Of a DNA stretch of 64,000 nucleotides, positions 24,631 to 33,001 are shown one piece after another (the stretch's first letter is position 1; each line of letters begins with the position of its first letter). The notes beneath the pieces are model-generated. The model was not told where the DNA came from. It saw only the letters and a list, made by a program, of their open reading frames with translations, and searched no databases. Source of the DNA: Streptomyces sp. RKND-216 (GTDB lineage: Bacteria; Actinomycetota; Actinomycetes; Streptomycetales; Streptomycetaceae); contig NZ_SSBQ01000002.1 of the NCBI RefSeq assembly GCF_004795255.1, positions 4,556,001-4,620,000 on the forward strand. Reading direction: 5' to 3'. The position numbers and the translations under genes were made by a program.

Positions 24631-24646
24631 CGTCCCCCGGGGGACG
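24631..24646. terminator. 16-bp perfect palindrome after the amidase gene
   Basis: CGTCCCCCGGGGGACG is fully self-complementary and lies 38 bp past the minus-strand amidase stop. With essentially no loop it must open partly to form a hairpin, so terminator assignment is tentative. Confidence 0.35.
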
Positions 24647-24683
24647 ACGCGTCGTTCCACCGGCCCCGGAGTTCCTCACCGGG

Positions 24684-25568
24684 TCAGGGCTGTTCCCCGG
24701 TGAGGAACGCCGTGACGCCTTGCGCGACCCCCTGCGCGGCGCGTGCGCGCCAGGCCGCATCGGTCAGCAGCGCCGCGTCCCGCGGGTCGCGCATGTTGCC
24801 GCACTCAAGGAAGACTTTCGGCACCCTGCTGAGGTTGAGCCCGCCGAGGTCGCCGCGCTTCACCAGGCCGTCCCCGCCGCCCGCGTACGTCGACACCCGG
24901 GTGCCGGTCGCCTCGCCGAACGCCGCCACCAGTGCGCGTCCGAGGCGTTCGGACGGTTTCGCCACGCCCCTGGTGTCGGCCTTCCCCTCGTCCACCGGCC
25001 GCGGGGCGATGACGTGGAAGCCGCGGTTCCCCTCGCCGGCGCCGTCGGCGTGGACGGACACCACGGCGTCGGCGTGCGCCTCGTTGCCGATCGTGGCACG
25101 TTCGTCGATGCACGGCCCCCACGGGCGGTCGCCGTCCTGCGTCAGCCGCACGGTCGCTCCGAGACGTTCGAGTGCGGTGCGGGCGCGCCGGGAGACGTCC
25201 AGGGTGAACGCCGCCTCGGCATACCCCTGGTCGGTCGCGGTGCCGGTGGTGTCGCAGTCCTTCTTCCCGGTGCCGATGTCCACCTGCTGCGCCATCTTCT
25301 CCGGGTGCCGGTGGTTGGCGGGGTTGTGTCCGGGGTCGATCACGACGGTCCGCCCCGCGAGCGGCTTCCGCGCGGTGGCACCCGGGCTCGGGCTCCGCGC
25401 GCCGGGGCCGGGCGAGACGCCGGTCCGGCCGGGACCGGGCTCCGACGGGTCGCCTGCCCCGTCCCCGGCGTCCCGGGTGAGCCACACCAGCCCGGCCACC
25501 AGGCACAACGGCACCAGCAGCGCGAGCACCAGGAGCGGCGTACGGCGGCGGGGCGGCGGAGCCGTCAC
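24684..25568 (-). CDS. N-acetylmuramoyl-L-alanine amidase (Amidase_3), membrane-anchored
   Basis: A 294-residue protein. An N-terminal helix (LLVLALLVPLCLVAGLVWL, about 12-30) anchors it, followed by a Pro/Gly linker and the Amidase_3 zinc fold. Ligands and catalytic residue are seen: His81 in VIDPGHN, Glu118 in YAEAAF, His173 in VSVHAD, and Glu255 in LECGNM. It would cleave the MurNAc-L-Ala bond in peptidoglycan outside the membrane. Its GTG start overlaps the stop of the methyltransferase gene upstream (GTGA), so the two are co-translated. Confidence 0.88.
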   Translation of the reverse strand: MTAPPPRRRTPLLVLALLVPLCLVAGLVWLTRDAGDGAGDPSEPGPGRTGVSPGPGARSPSPGATARKPLAGRTVVIDPGHNPANHRHPEKMAQQVDIGTGKKDCDTTGTATDQGYAEAAFTLDVSRRARTALERLGATVRLTQDGDRPWGPCIDERATIGNEAHADAVVSVHADGAGEGNRGFHVIAPRPVDEGKADTRGVAKPSERLGRALVAAFGEATGTRVSTYAGGGDGLVKRGDLGGLNLSRVPKVFLECGNMRDPRDAALLTDAAWRARAAQGVAQGVTAFLTGEQP

Positions 25569-26242
25569 AGGCCCGGGCCCGTCCGGCGCAGGATGCGCAG
25601 CGAGCCGGTCGCCGCGACCTCCGCGAACGCACCCGATTCCCGGGCCCGGTGGTAGATCCGGTACGGCGCCTGTCCGCCGTCCGCGGGATCGGGGAACACG
25701 TCGTGGATCACCAACAGTCCGCTCTCGGCCAGGTGCGGGGCCCAGCCCTCGTAGTCGGCGGCGGCGTGCGCGTCGGTGTGACCCCCGTCCACGAAGACCA
25801 GCCCCAACCTGCCGCTCCACACCGCAGCGACCTGCGGCGAACGGCCTACCAGCGCGACGACGTGGTCCTCCAGCCCGGCGGCGTGCAGCGTGCGCCGGAA
25901 CGTCGGCAGCGTGTCCATCCGCCCCACCTCGGGATCGACCAGCGACGCGTCGTGGTACTCCCAGCCGGGCTGCTGCTCCTCGCTGCCCCGGTGGTGGTCG
26001 ACGGTCAGCACGGTGACCCCCGCCGCGCGCGCGGCGTCCGCGAGCAGCAGAGTGGACCGCCCGCAGTAGGTGCCCACCTCCAGCAACGGCAGCCCCATCC
26101 GTGCCGCGTCGGAGGCGGCGCCGTAAAGGGCCAGGCCCTCGTCGGCGGGCATGAAGCCCTTGGCCGCTTCGAAGGCGGCCATGACCTCCGGGCCGGGCCG
26201 GGGCGCGGTGTTCCGCGCGGCTGCGGTGTGCATGGGCCTCAT
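25565..26242 (-). CDS. Class I SAM-dependent methyltransferase (Methyltransf_24 type)
   Basis: A 225-residue Rossmann protein. LLEVGTYCGRSTLLLADAAR is motif I in the TYCGRS form found in O-methyltransferase-like Methyltransf_24 proteins. VLTVDHHRGSEEQQPGWEYHD gives the acidic loop, and LVFVDGGHTDAHAAADYEGW gives the metal-type DGGH region. It is followed, with GTGA overlap, by a cell-wall amidase gene. Start ATG 26242 is chosen; ATG 26233 is three codons in. The promoter region is shared with the divergent Nudix gene. Acceptor unknown. Confidence 0.82.
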   Translation of the reverse strand: MRPMHTAAARNTAPRPGPEVMAAFEAAKGFMPADEGLALYGAASDAARMGLPLLEVGTYCGRSTLLLADAARAAGVTVLTVDHHRGSEEQQPGWEYHDASLVDPEVGRMDTLPTFRRTLHAAGLEDHVVALVGRSPQVAAVWSGRLGLVFVDGGHTDAHAAADYEGWAPHLAESGLLVIHDVFPDPADGGQAPYRIYHRARESGAFAEVAATGSLRILRRTGPGL

Positions 26243-26345
26243 GCTGCCGTACGGGACGCTCGCCCGGCACGCGGGGCCGGTGCGCGGACGCGGTGCGGCC
26301 GAAACCCGGTGCGCTCCGGCCGGTGCCCGCGAGACACTGCCCGAT

Positions 26346-26840
26346 GTGACACAGACACCTTCCGCCCCGCTGCCGCCCGCCGTCGACTCCATGACCCTGC
26401 TGGTCGGGGCGGTGATCGTGCACGACAGGGTGCGCGACCGGGTGCTCCTGCTGCAGCGCGGTCCGCGGGCCAAGTTCGCGCGCGGTCTGTGGGACCTGCC
26501 GGTCGGCAAGGCAGACCCGGGCGAGGCCGTCACCGCCACCGCCGTCCGCGAACTCCGCGAGGAGACCGGTCTCGTCGTCGCGGCGGAGGACCTGCGGGTC
26601 GCCCACATCGTGCACGGCAGGAGCGGCGTCGAGTCCCCGAACGGCTTCCTCACCGTCGTCTTCGCCGCCGAACGCTGGACGGGCGCACCGGAGAACCGCG
26701 AGCCGCACAAGCACGCCGCGCTGCGCTGGTGGCCGGCCGGCGCGCTGCCGCGGTCGGCGGAGGCCGTCCCCAGCATGCGAACGGCGGTCACCCGTTACCT
26801 CTCCGGGGGTGTGGAGGTCTCCACGCGCGGCTGGGACTGA
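26346..26840 (+). CDS. Nudix hydrolase
   Basis: A 164-residue Nudix protein. The box GKADPGEAVTATAVRELREETGL matches Gx5Ex7REUxEExGU completely, so it should be an active Mg2+-dependent pyrophosphohydrolase of nucleoside-diphosphate-linked compounds. The region around LLQRGPRAKFARGLWDLP before the box is typical for MutT/ADPRase-like sanitising enzymes. The start is GTG 26346. It is divergent from the methyltransferase gene and 94 bp ahead of the DUF1206 gene. Substrate unassigned. Confidence 0.86.
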   Translation: MTQTPSAPLPPAVDSMTLLVGAVIVHDRVRDRVLLLQRGPRAKFARGLWDLPVGKADPGEAVTATAVRELREETGLVVAAEDLRVAHIVHGRSGVESPNGFLTVVFAAERWTGAPENREPHKHAALRWWPAGALPRSAEAVPSMRTAVTRYLSGGVEVSTRGWD

Positions 26841-26933
26841 GCCTGCGCGCGGGCGTCGTGGACGGGCGGACCCTCGCCCGGTCGGTCGTTTCCCTGCTTC
26901 TGACCGGGGCAGACGGCGCTCGGGAGGGATGAG

Positions 26934-27782
26934 ATGAACACATTTTCGACCGCGCGACGCAGCAGACGTTCCGCTCGGCGTTCCGCGCGGCAGGCCAAGA
27001 ACAGCACCGCGATGAAGGGTGCCGCCCGCTGGGGCTTCGCCGCACGCGGCTTGATCTACCTCCTCGTTGGCGTGCTCGCCCTGCAGATCGCCTTCGGCGA
27101 CTCCGGGGAGCAGGCCGACCGGGGCGGTGCTCTGCAGGCCATCGCGCAGCGGCCGTTGGGCTCCGCGGTGATCTGGGCACTGGGTATCGGGCTGGCCGGC
27201 ATGGCGCTGTGGCGGCTCTCCGAGGCCGTTGTCGGGGCCACAGGAAAGGACGGCAGGAAGACGTCCAAGCGACTCCAGTCCGCGGCTCGTTTCGTGCTGT
27301 ACGCGGTGATCGCCGCGTCCGTCCTCGCCTACGCGGCGGGGGACCGCAGCGGCAGCCAGTCCAGCGACAAGCAGTCCCAGGACGTCACCGCCCGCGTGAT
27401 GGAGATGCCCGCCGGCCCCTGGCTCGTGGGCCTCGTCGGCGCGGGGCTGGTCGGCGCCGGACTCTGGATCGGCCTGCGGGCGGTGCAGCGCAAGTACCAC
27501 GAGCACCTGAGGGTGTCCGGCATGTCGCGGCGCACCCGGAAGGTGGTCGACGTGCTCGGTGTCGTCGGAGGCGTCTGCCGGGGCGCCGTCTTCGCCGTCG
27601 CGGGCGGCTTCCTCGTCAAGGCGGCGTTCAGCTTCGACCCGGACAAGGCGAAGGGCGTCGACGACACGCTGCGCACCTTCGCCGAGACCCCGGCCGGACT
27701 GTGGCTGCTCGCCGCCGTCGCCGCCGGCCTGGTGCTCTTCGGCCTCTTCTCCTTCGCGATGGCCCGCTGGCGCAAGGTCTGA
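26934..27782 (+). CDS. DUF1206 membrane protein
   Basis: A 282-residue protein with six hydrophobic helices arranged as three repeats of a two-helix unit. Each begins with an Arg/Gly phrase: WGFAARGLIYLLVG, FVLYAVIAASV and GVCRGAVFAVAGG. This triplicate layout is the DUF1206 family. The N-terminus is very basic (RRSRRSARRSARQAK). The ATG follows GGGAGGGATGAG. Function unknown; the family is widespread in actinobacteria and cyanobacteria. A terminator-like structure lies directly behind it. Confidence 0.84.
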   Translation: MNTFSTARRSRRSARRSARQAKNSTAMKGAARWGFAARGLIYLLVGVLALQIAFGDSGEQADRGGALQAIAQRPLGSAVIWALGIGLAGMALWRLSEAVVGATGKDGRKTSKRLQSAARFVLYAVIAASVLAYAAGDRSGSQSSDKQSQDVTARVMEMPAGPWLVGLVGAGLVGAGLWIGLRAVQRKYHEHLRVSGMSRRTRKVVDVLGVVGGVCRGAVFAVAGGFLVKAAFSFDPDKAKGVDDTLRTFAETPAGLWLLAAVAAGLVLFGLFSFAMARWRKV

Positions 27783-27789
27783 ACGGGTT

Positions 27790-27843
27790 CGCCCGCCTGC
27801 CCCCGGGGAGGTCCTAGGACCGGGGTCCGGGGGCGGCCGGGCG
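27790..27843 (+). terminator. Terminator-like inverted repeat with inner palindrome
   Basis: The 17-nt arms 27790-27806 and 27827-27843 (CGCCCG...GCCCCCGG versus CCGGGGGC...CGGGCG) pair with one internal mismatch block. The loop contains the perfect palindrome GGTCCTAGGACC (27810-27821). It starts 7 bp past the DUF1206 stop. Confidence 0.5.
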
Positions 27844-27880
27844 GATCTCCCGATGCCGGATCCCGGACCGCAGTGCGACG

Positions 27881-29443
27881 ATGGCACGCATGGTCCCGAC
27901 CCGTTCCACCACCTCCGCCGCTGGCCGGAGCCGCCGCGCGCAGCGTCCACCGCACGTGTGGGCCGTCGTACTCGCGGCGTGCGCAGGCCAGTTCCTGGTC
28001 GTGCTGGACGTGTCCGTGGTGAACGTCGCGCTGCCGTCGATGCGCAGCGACCTGGGCATGAGTGCGACCGGCCTGCAGTGGGTGCTCAACGCCTACACCC
28101 TCACCTTCGCCGGGTTCATGCTCCTCGGCGGCCGGGCCGGCGACCTCTTCGGGCGGAAGAGGATGTTCCTCCTCGGCCTCGGGGTCTTCGTCGCCGCCAG
28201 CCTCGCTGGGGGCCTCGCCCAGGACGGCTGGCAGCTCGTCGCAGCCCGCGCGGCCCAGGGCGTCGGCGCGGCCGTTCTCGCCCCGTCGACGCTCACCATC
28301 CTCACCACCTCCTTCCCGGAGGGCCCCGCCCGCACCCGGGCGATCGGGACCTGGACGGCCGTCGGCGCGGGCGGCGGCGCGGCGGGCGGGCTGGTGGGCG
28401 GGGTGCTCACGGACGCGCTGTCCTGGCGCTGGGTGCTGCTGATCAACGTGCCGGTCGGTGCGCTCGTGCTCGTCGCGGCCGCCCTGTGGGTGACCGAGAG
28501 CAGGCTGGGCGGCCGGCGACGCCTCGACCTCCCGGGCGCCCTGCTGGTCACCGGCGGCCTGGGAGCCGTCGCGTACGGCATCGTGCAGACGGAGACGACC
28601 GGTTGGTCGTCCGGGCAGGCCCTGGGGCCGCTGTTCGGCGGGGTGGCCGTGCTCGGCGTCTTCGTCGCCGTCGAAGCCCGCACCCGCGCGCCGCTGGTGC
28701 CGCTGAAGCTCTTCCGGCTGCGTTCGGTCTCGGCCGCCAACCTGGCGATGTTCGTCAACGGGGCGGCGATGTTCTGCATGTGGTACTTCATGTCGCTGTA
28801 CATGCAGAACGCGCTCGGCTACACGCCGCTCCAGGCCGGCCTGGGATTCATCCCCCAGTCGCTCAGTATCGTTCTGGGTTCCAAGCTCGCCCCCGTGCTG
28901 ATGCAGCGGATCGAGGCCCGCACGCTCGCCGTGGCCGGGACGCTCACCGCCGCGTCCGGCTACCTCTGGCAGACCGGCATGCACGCCGGCGGCGACTACT
29001 TCACGACCGTGCTCGGCCCCGGGGTGCTCATGGCCCTCGGCGCCGGTCTGTCCGCCACCCCGCTGGCCGCCGTCGCCACGGCGGGTGCGGAGCCGCGCGA
29101 CGCGGGTCTGGTGTCCGGACTCGTCAACACCTCGCGGACCATGGGCGGTGCGCTGGGCCTGGCGGCGCTCTCCACCGTCGCCGCCACCCGCATCCACGGC
29201 TCCGACCCGGCGAGCGAGGCGGCCGGCTACGCGCTCGCGTTCGGCACCGGCGCCTGGATACTGCTGGGAAGCGCGGTACTGATGATCACCACCCTGCCCC
29301 GTGCCGACCGCGGCCCCGGCCCGGCGCCAGCACCCGCCGAGGGTGCGCCCGGCGCCTCGTCTGCGACCGGTGCGGAAGCCGCGACCGACGCCGCGACGGG
29401 GGCCGGGGGCGGCGCCGGCGACCGTACCGTCCGGAAGTCCTGA
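27881..29443 (+). CDS. DHA2-family (EmrB/QacA-like, 14-helix) MFS efflux transporter
   Basis: A 520-residue transporter. Helix 1 contains LVVLDVSVVNVALP, the DHA2 motif D1; the helix 2-3 loop GGRAGDLFGRKRMF is MFS motif A, and helix 5 has GAGGGAAGGLVGGVL, antiporter motif C. About 14 helices are predictable. The 50-residue Ala/Gly-rich C-terminus is cytoplasmic. It would extrude drugs or small metabolites by proton antiport. Start ATG 27881 (ATG 27890 is the alternative). It is followed at 27 bp by an SDR gene and then a MaoC gene, which may be one transcription unit. No regulator is adjacent. Confidence 0.86.
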   Translation: MARMVPTRSTTSAAGRSRRAQRPPHVWAVVLAACAGQFLVVLDVSVVNVALPSMRSDLGMSATGLQWVLNAYTLTFAGFMLLGGRAGDLFGRKRMFLLGLGVFVAASLAGGLAQDGWQLVAARAAQGVGAAVLAPSTLTILTTSFPEGPARTRAIGTWTAVGAGGGAAGGLVGGVLTDALSWRWVLLINVPVGALVLVAAALWVTESRLGGRRRLDLPGALLVTGGLGAVAYGIVQTETTGWSSGQALGPLFGGVAVLGVFVAVEARTRAPLVPLKLFRLRSVSAANLAMFVNGAAMFCMWYFMSLYMQNALGYTPLQAGLGFIPQSLSIVLGSKLAPVLMQRIEARTLAVAGTLTAASGYLWQTGMHAGGDYFTTVLGPGVLMALGAGLSATPLAAVATAGAEPRDAGLVSGLVNTSRTMGGALGLAALSTVAATRIHGSDPASEAAGYALAFGTGAWILLGSAVLMITTLPRADRGPGPAPAPAEGAPGASSATGAEAATDAATGAGGGAGDRTVRKS

Positions 29444-29470
29444 CGACGTCCCGTACCCGAGGAGCCGCAC

Positions 29471-30253
29471 GTGCCCGTCCCACCCGAGCCGTTTCCCGCC
29501 ACCGGCCGGCGGGTGCTGGTCAGCGGCGCCGCCCGCGGCCTGGGCCGCGCCCTCGCCCACGCCTTCGCCGAGCGTGGCGACCGGGTCGCCGTGCACTACG
29601 GGACGCGGCGTGCCGACGCCGAGGAGACGGTGCGCGCGCTGCCCGGCGACGGGCACGTGCTGCTCACCGCCGACCTCTCGGACCCCGAGGGCGCGCGGCG
29701 ACTGGTGGCCGAGGCGGCCGGTGCACTGGGCGGCGTGGACGTCCTGGTGAACAACGCGGCGGTCAACACCCCGCACCCGCCCGCCGGGACGCCGTTCGAG
29801 GAGTGGACGGACGCCTGGCGCCGCCACACCGACGTGAACCTGCTCGGTACCGCCCACCTCTCCCACCAGGTGGCGCAGCAGATGATCGAGGCCGGGCGGG
29901 GAGGCCGCATCGTCAACATCGGTTCGCGCGGCGCCTTCCGCGGGGAACCCGACCACCCCGCCTACGCGGCCACCAAGGCTGCCGTCCACGCACTCGGGCA
30001 GTCGCTGGCCGTCGCGCTCGCTCCGCACGGCATCGCGGTGGCATCCGTAGCCCCCGGCTTCTTCGCCACCGAGCGGGTCGCGCACCGGCTCGCCGGTGCG
30101 GAGGGCGAAGCCATCCGTGCGCAGAGCCCGTACGGACGGGTGGCCGAGCCGGAGGAGATCGCATCGGCCGTGCGGTGGCTGGCATCCCCGGAGGCGGAGT
30201 GGAGTTCGGGTACCGTCCTCGACCTCAACGGCGCCTCCTACCTGCGCACCTGA
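29471..30253 (+). CDS. Short-chain dehydrogenase/reductase
   Basis: A 260-residue classical SDR. The cofactor loop is SGAARGLG (variant of TGxxxGxG); NNAA follows at about residues 96-99. The catalytic Ser is in NIGSRGAF and the YxxxK motif is YAATK. Residue R after strand 2 (HYGTRRA) suggests NADP(H). It ends SSGTVLDLNGASYLRT, a normal SDR C-terminus. The GTG start has GAGGAG. It lies between a DHA2 transporter and a MaoC hydratase and may reduce a 3-oxoacyl or related substrate, an inference from context only. Confidence 0.86.
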   Translation: MPVPPEPFPATGRRVLVSGAARGLGRALAHAFAERGDRVAVHYGTRRADAEETVRALPGDGHVLLTADLSDPEGARRLVAEAAGALGGVDVLVNNAAVNTPHPPAGTPFEEWTDAWRRHTDVNLLGTAHLSHQVAQQMIEAGRGGRIVNIGSRGAFRGEPDHPAYAATKAAVHALGQSLAVALAPHGIAVASVAPGFFATERVAHRLAGAEGEAIRAQSPYGRVAEPEEIASAVRWLASPEAEWSSGTVLDLNGASYLRT

Positions 30254-30319
30254 CCGCCCGCGCCCGGGGCCGTCGGTGTCCTGGCCCCGCCCGTCCCGCC
30301 GCCGAAGGAGCCGCCGGAC

Positions 30320-31222
30320 ATGCCGATCGACGTCACCCGCGCCCTGTCCGCAGGGCCCCGCAGCACCCGGCTGACCTGGGACCACCGGGACGTGCGCCTC
30401 TATCACCTCGGCATCGGTGCCGGGATCCCCGCCACCGAGCCCGCCGAACTCCGCTACACCCTGGAGAGCCGGCTGCACGTGCTGCCCGCCTTCGCCACCG
30501 TGGCGGGCGGGGCCATGGACTGGGCGGACGCCGTCTCCGCGCCCGGTGTGGACGTCGATCTGGCCGCCGTGCTGCACGGCGGCCAGGACCTCACGCTCCA
30601 CCGCCCCCTGCCGGTGAGCGGCGACGTCGTCCGGACGTCCACGCTGACCGCCGTGCACGACAAGGGCGGCGCCGCGGTCCTCGTGGTCCAGGCCGAAGCG
30701 GCGGACGCGGAGGGCCCGTTGTGGACCAGCGAGGCGCAGGTCTTCGTCCGCGGTGAGGGAGGTTTCGGCGGTGCCCGGGGCCCGTCCGGCCGCCCGCCCG
30801 CGCCCGAAGGAGACCCGGACCGGGTGGTGGAACGCCCGCTCCGCGAGGACCAGGCACTCCTCTACCGCCTCAGCGGTGACGACAACCCGCTGCACGCCGA
30901 TCCCGACTTCGCCCGCCGCGCCGGCTTCGCGCGCCCCGTCCTGCACGGCCTGTGCAGCTACGGCGTCGTCCTGAAGGCAGCCGTCGACACCGAGTGCGCG
31001 AGCGACGTGACCCGCGTGCGGCGCTGCACCGCCCGCTTCACCGGTGTCGCCTATCCGGGCGAGACGCTGCGGGTCGCCTTCCGCCGCGCGACCGCGGGCG
31101 TTCTCCGTGCGGAGGTCACCGCCGCCGAACGCGACGACGCCCCGGTGCTGGGCGCGCTCATCGAACTCCTCGGCCCGGGCGCCGGGAGCGGAGCAGCCGC
31201 GCACGCGGGGGCCGGATCCTGA
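30320..31222 (+). CDS. MaoC-type double-hotdog enoyl-CoA hydratase
   Basis: A 300-residue protein. The C-terminal hotdog carries the hydratase-2 motif YRLSGDDNPLHADPDFA (Asp and His catalytic), followed by PVLHGLCSYG. The N-terminal half is a second, degenerate hotdog (RLYHLGIGAG to GGQDLTLHRPLP). This matches the fused MaoC/2-enoyl-CoA hydratase family, which hydrates trans-2-enoyl-CoAs to (R)-3-hydroxyacyl-CoA. With the SDR gene 66 bp upstream it could perform two steps of a beta-oxidation-like route. ATG 30320 has AAGGAG before it. Confidence 0.86.
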   Translation: MPIDVTRALSAGPRSTRLTWDHRDVRLYHLGIGAGIPATEPAELRYTLESRLHVLPAFATVAGGAMDWADAVSAPGVDVDLAAVLHGGQDLTLHRPLPVSGDVVRTSTLTAVHDKGGAAVLVVQAEAADAEGPLWTSEAQVFVRGEGGFGGARGPSGRPPAPEGDPDRVVERPLREDQALLYRLSGDDNPLHADPDFARRAGFARPVLHGLCSYGVVLKAAVDTECASDVTRVRRCTARFTGVAYPGETLRVAFRRATAGVLRAEVTAAERDDAPVLGALIELLGPGAGSGAAAHAGAGS

Positions 31223-31274
31223 GAAGTGCAGTGCCCGGGAGGGCGGTGCCCGGTGGACGAGACCCGAGAAGGCG

Positions 31275-31436
31275 TCAGCCTTCGCCGGGTGTGCGGCGGT
31301 GGCGGCCCGGGCCGGGCGCCTTGGGCTGAGGTTCCTCCGCCTCGGCGGCCGGACCCCGGTGTCTGCCGGGGCCCGAGGAGGTGGAGTCGGCGGCCGGTTC
31401 GGCGTGTGCGGGCTTCTCCCGTGCGACGTCGGACAT
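31275..31436 (-). CDS. Possible 53-residue small protein with GRHR repeats
   Basis: In the gap between the MaoC gene and the next minus-strand gene, one minus-strand frame from ATG 31436 to TGA 31275 encodes MSDVAREKPAHAEPAADSTS and then a Pro/Ala/Glu-rich chain with two copies of GPGRHR (about residues 22-27 and 42-47). GGAG lies 12 nt upstream and third positions are mostly G/C. It would be a short, disordered, highly charged protein. I recognise no family. The rest of the gap, 31437-31622, holds nothing I can assign. Confidence 0.4.
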   Translation of the reverse strand: MSDVAREKPAHAEPAADSTSSGPGRHRGPAAEAEEPQPKAPGPGRHRRTPGEG

Positions 31437-31622
31437 GAGGTGGCGCTCCGTGCTCTGGTGTTCGCTGTCCGGGCTCGCGCCCGGCCAGCCCCGCTACCCG
31501 GTCCGCCCGTCGGTCATGCGCCCGCCAGTCGTGGCGTGCCCCGTTGGTTGCGCGATCGTCACCTGCCGTCCACCGAGCCGGGGGCGACGACCCGCCCCGC
31601 ACGTCCCCGGGCCCTCTCCTGG

Positions 31623-32750
31623 TCATCCCCGCGCCATCGGTGCCTGTTGGAGCGGCACGGGCCGGGGCGCCGCCGGGGGAGCGGGCGGGGCGGGCGAGTG
31701 GCGGTCCGCCGCAGGGGCCCGCACCGGGACCGGCCCGGCCGTGACCGTGGCGATCCCGCACGCCGTGCCGGGGGTCGTGAAGGGCAGGCGCAGCTCTCCG
31801 TCCGCCGTCCACACCCCGCTCCCGGTGAGCCAGCCGTGCGGCGCCGCCACGTGCCGAAGCGTCCGCTGTGCGGGCCGCCACACCGCCGCCCACGTGCCGT
31901 TCGGCCCGTCCACCCGCAGTGCCACCGCGCAGCTCTCCGGGAGCAGTACCTGAGCGGGCTGCACGGCGAAGGGGGTGAGCCGCACGCCGTCGGGGCGCAG
32001 TGCCTCGGGGAACCGCACCGGCAGGCTGCTGCCCAGCACGCCCCAGCCGAGGCGTTCCTCGCCGGGTGCGTCGGACCGCAGCAGGAGCAGGCCGCTGTCC
32101 GGGTCGGCCAGCAGCAGCCGGTCGTCGCTCTCCTCTGTGATCTGGAGCAGCGGCGACACCGCGCCTGAACACCGCAGGTCGACGACGACCGTCTTGGTGC
32201 GGGCGCCGCCGGGCTCGGTGCGGTCCAGGGCGAGCAGCCGCGCCTCGCGGTCCAGCCACACCCCGCCGGAACACCGCCCGTCCACTTCGGCAACCTGCCG
32301 GGGCCCGTCCGCGCCGCCCCCCGCGACCAGCCAGACCTGTGTGCCGTCCGGTCCGGCCACCAGCCCGTACGCGAGGTGTCCGGCCGGCGTGGGCGGGAGC
32401 AGCGTGAGCCACTCGGAGTCGACGGTGCCCAGGGCGAGTTCGCCGGTGGCGGGCCCGCTGGGGTAGAGCAGGGCGAGCCGGTGCGCGCCGGTCTCGCGGC
32501 GGGCGACGAGCACGCGTCCGTCGGCGAGCGGCAGCAGCTGGGTGCCGGGCTCCTCCGGCGCCGTGCCGGGCAGGGCCACGGCGTACGGTTCCGGACCGTC
32601 CAGCGTCCAGCGCTCCGGGTACCAGCCGCCCTCCCCGCCGGGCCGCCGGGTGAGCCGCGCACCGTAGCCACCGTCGGCCGCGATCACGAAGCCGGTGTTT
32701 CCGGTCGTACCGCCGTCTCCCGCAGTCGCCTCCACGGCACAAGCAGTCAT
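31623..32750 (-). CDS. Hypothetical protein with repeated beta-strand units
   Basis: A 375-residue soluble protein with no signal peptide or membrane segment. It shows repeated strands of the type RVLVARRETGAHRLALLYPSG, LLADPDSGLLLLRSDAPG, AVWRPAQRTLRHVAAPHG: short hydrophobic strands with turns every 35-50 residues. This suggests a beta-propeller-like fold. Two cysteines (GRCSGG, LRCSGA) recur. The start is excellent: AGGAGGTGA is 6 nt before ATG 32750. No catalytic motif is seen and neighbours are unrelated. Confidence 0.7.
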   Translation of the reverse strand: MTACAVEATAGDGGTTGNTGFVIAADGGYGARLTRRPGGEGGWYPERWTLDGPEPYAVALPGTAPEEPGTQLLPLADGRVLVARRETGAHRLALLYPSGPATGELALGTVDSEWLTLLPPTPAGHLAYGLVAGPDGTQVWLVAGGGADGPRQVAEVDGRCSGGVWLDREARLLALDRTEPGGARTKTVVVDLRCSGAVSPLLQITEESDDRLLLADPDSGLLLLRSDAPGEERLGWGVLGSSLPVRFPEALRPDGVRLTPFAVQPAQVLLPESCAVALRVDGPNGTWAAVWRPAQRTLRHVAAPHGWLTGSGVWTADGELRLPFTTPGTACGIATVTAGPVPVRAPAADRHSPAPPAPPAAPRPVPLQQAPMARG

Positions 32751-32988
32751 GGTTCGGTCACCTCCTGCGACGAAGCTATGCCTCGCACTTCCGGCCGAAC
32801 AACGCGAGTTGAGCGCCTTCACGCATAAGGGTGGAGGTGAACCGATTCTGCTGAAACGGGGCGCCCGGTGTGCAAGCACCCGCCCCGGGGCCCGTCCCCG
32901 CGCCCACGGGCGCCGCCGCGCACGCCCCGCGCACGCCCCCGTCCAAGGCCGCCGGTATGCGGCCGGGCGAAGGCCCGGAGGTGGAAGG

Positions 32989-32994
32989 TAGCCT
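32989..32994 (+). promoter_or_regulatory. Probable -10 box of a leaderless transcript (Nif3 operon)
   Basis: TAGCCT followed by 7 nt, TTCCCCC, and the GTG at 33002, leaving no room for a ribosome binding site. Confidence 0.45.
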
Positions 32995-33001
32995 TTCCCC
33001 C

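Noticed and set aside
27329..31204. A 1291-codon open frame on the minus strand.
   Set aside because: It is antisense to DUF1206, DHA2, SDR and MaoC genes; composition is Arg/Gly/Ala noise without motifs. Long false frames are expected in DNA of this GC content.
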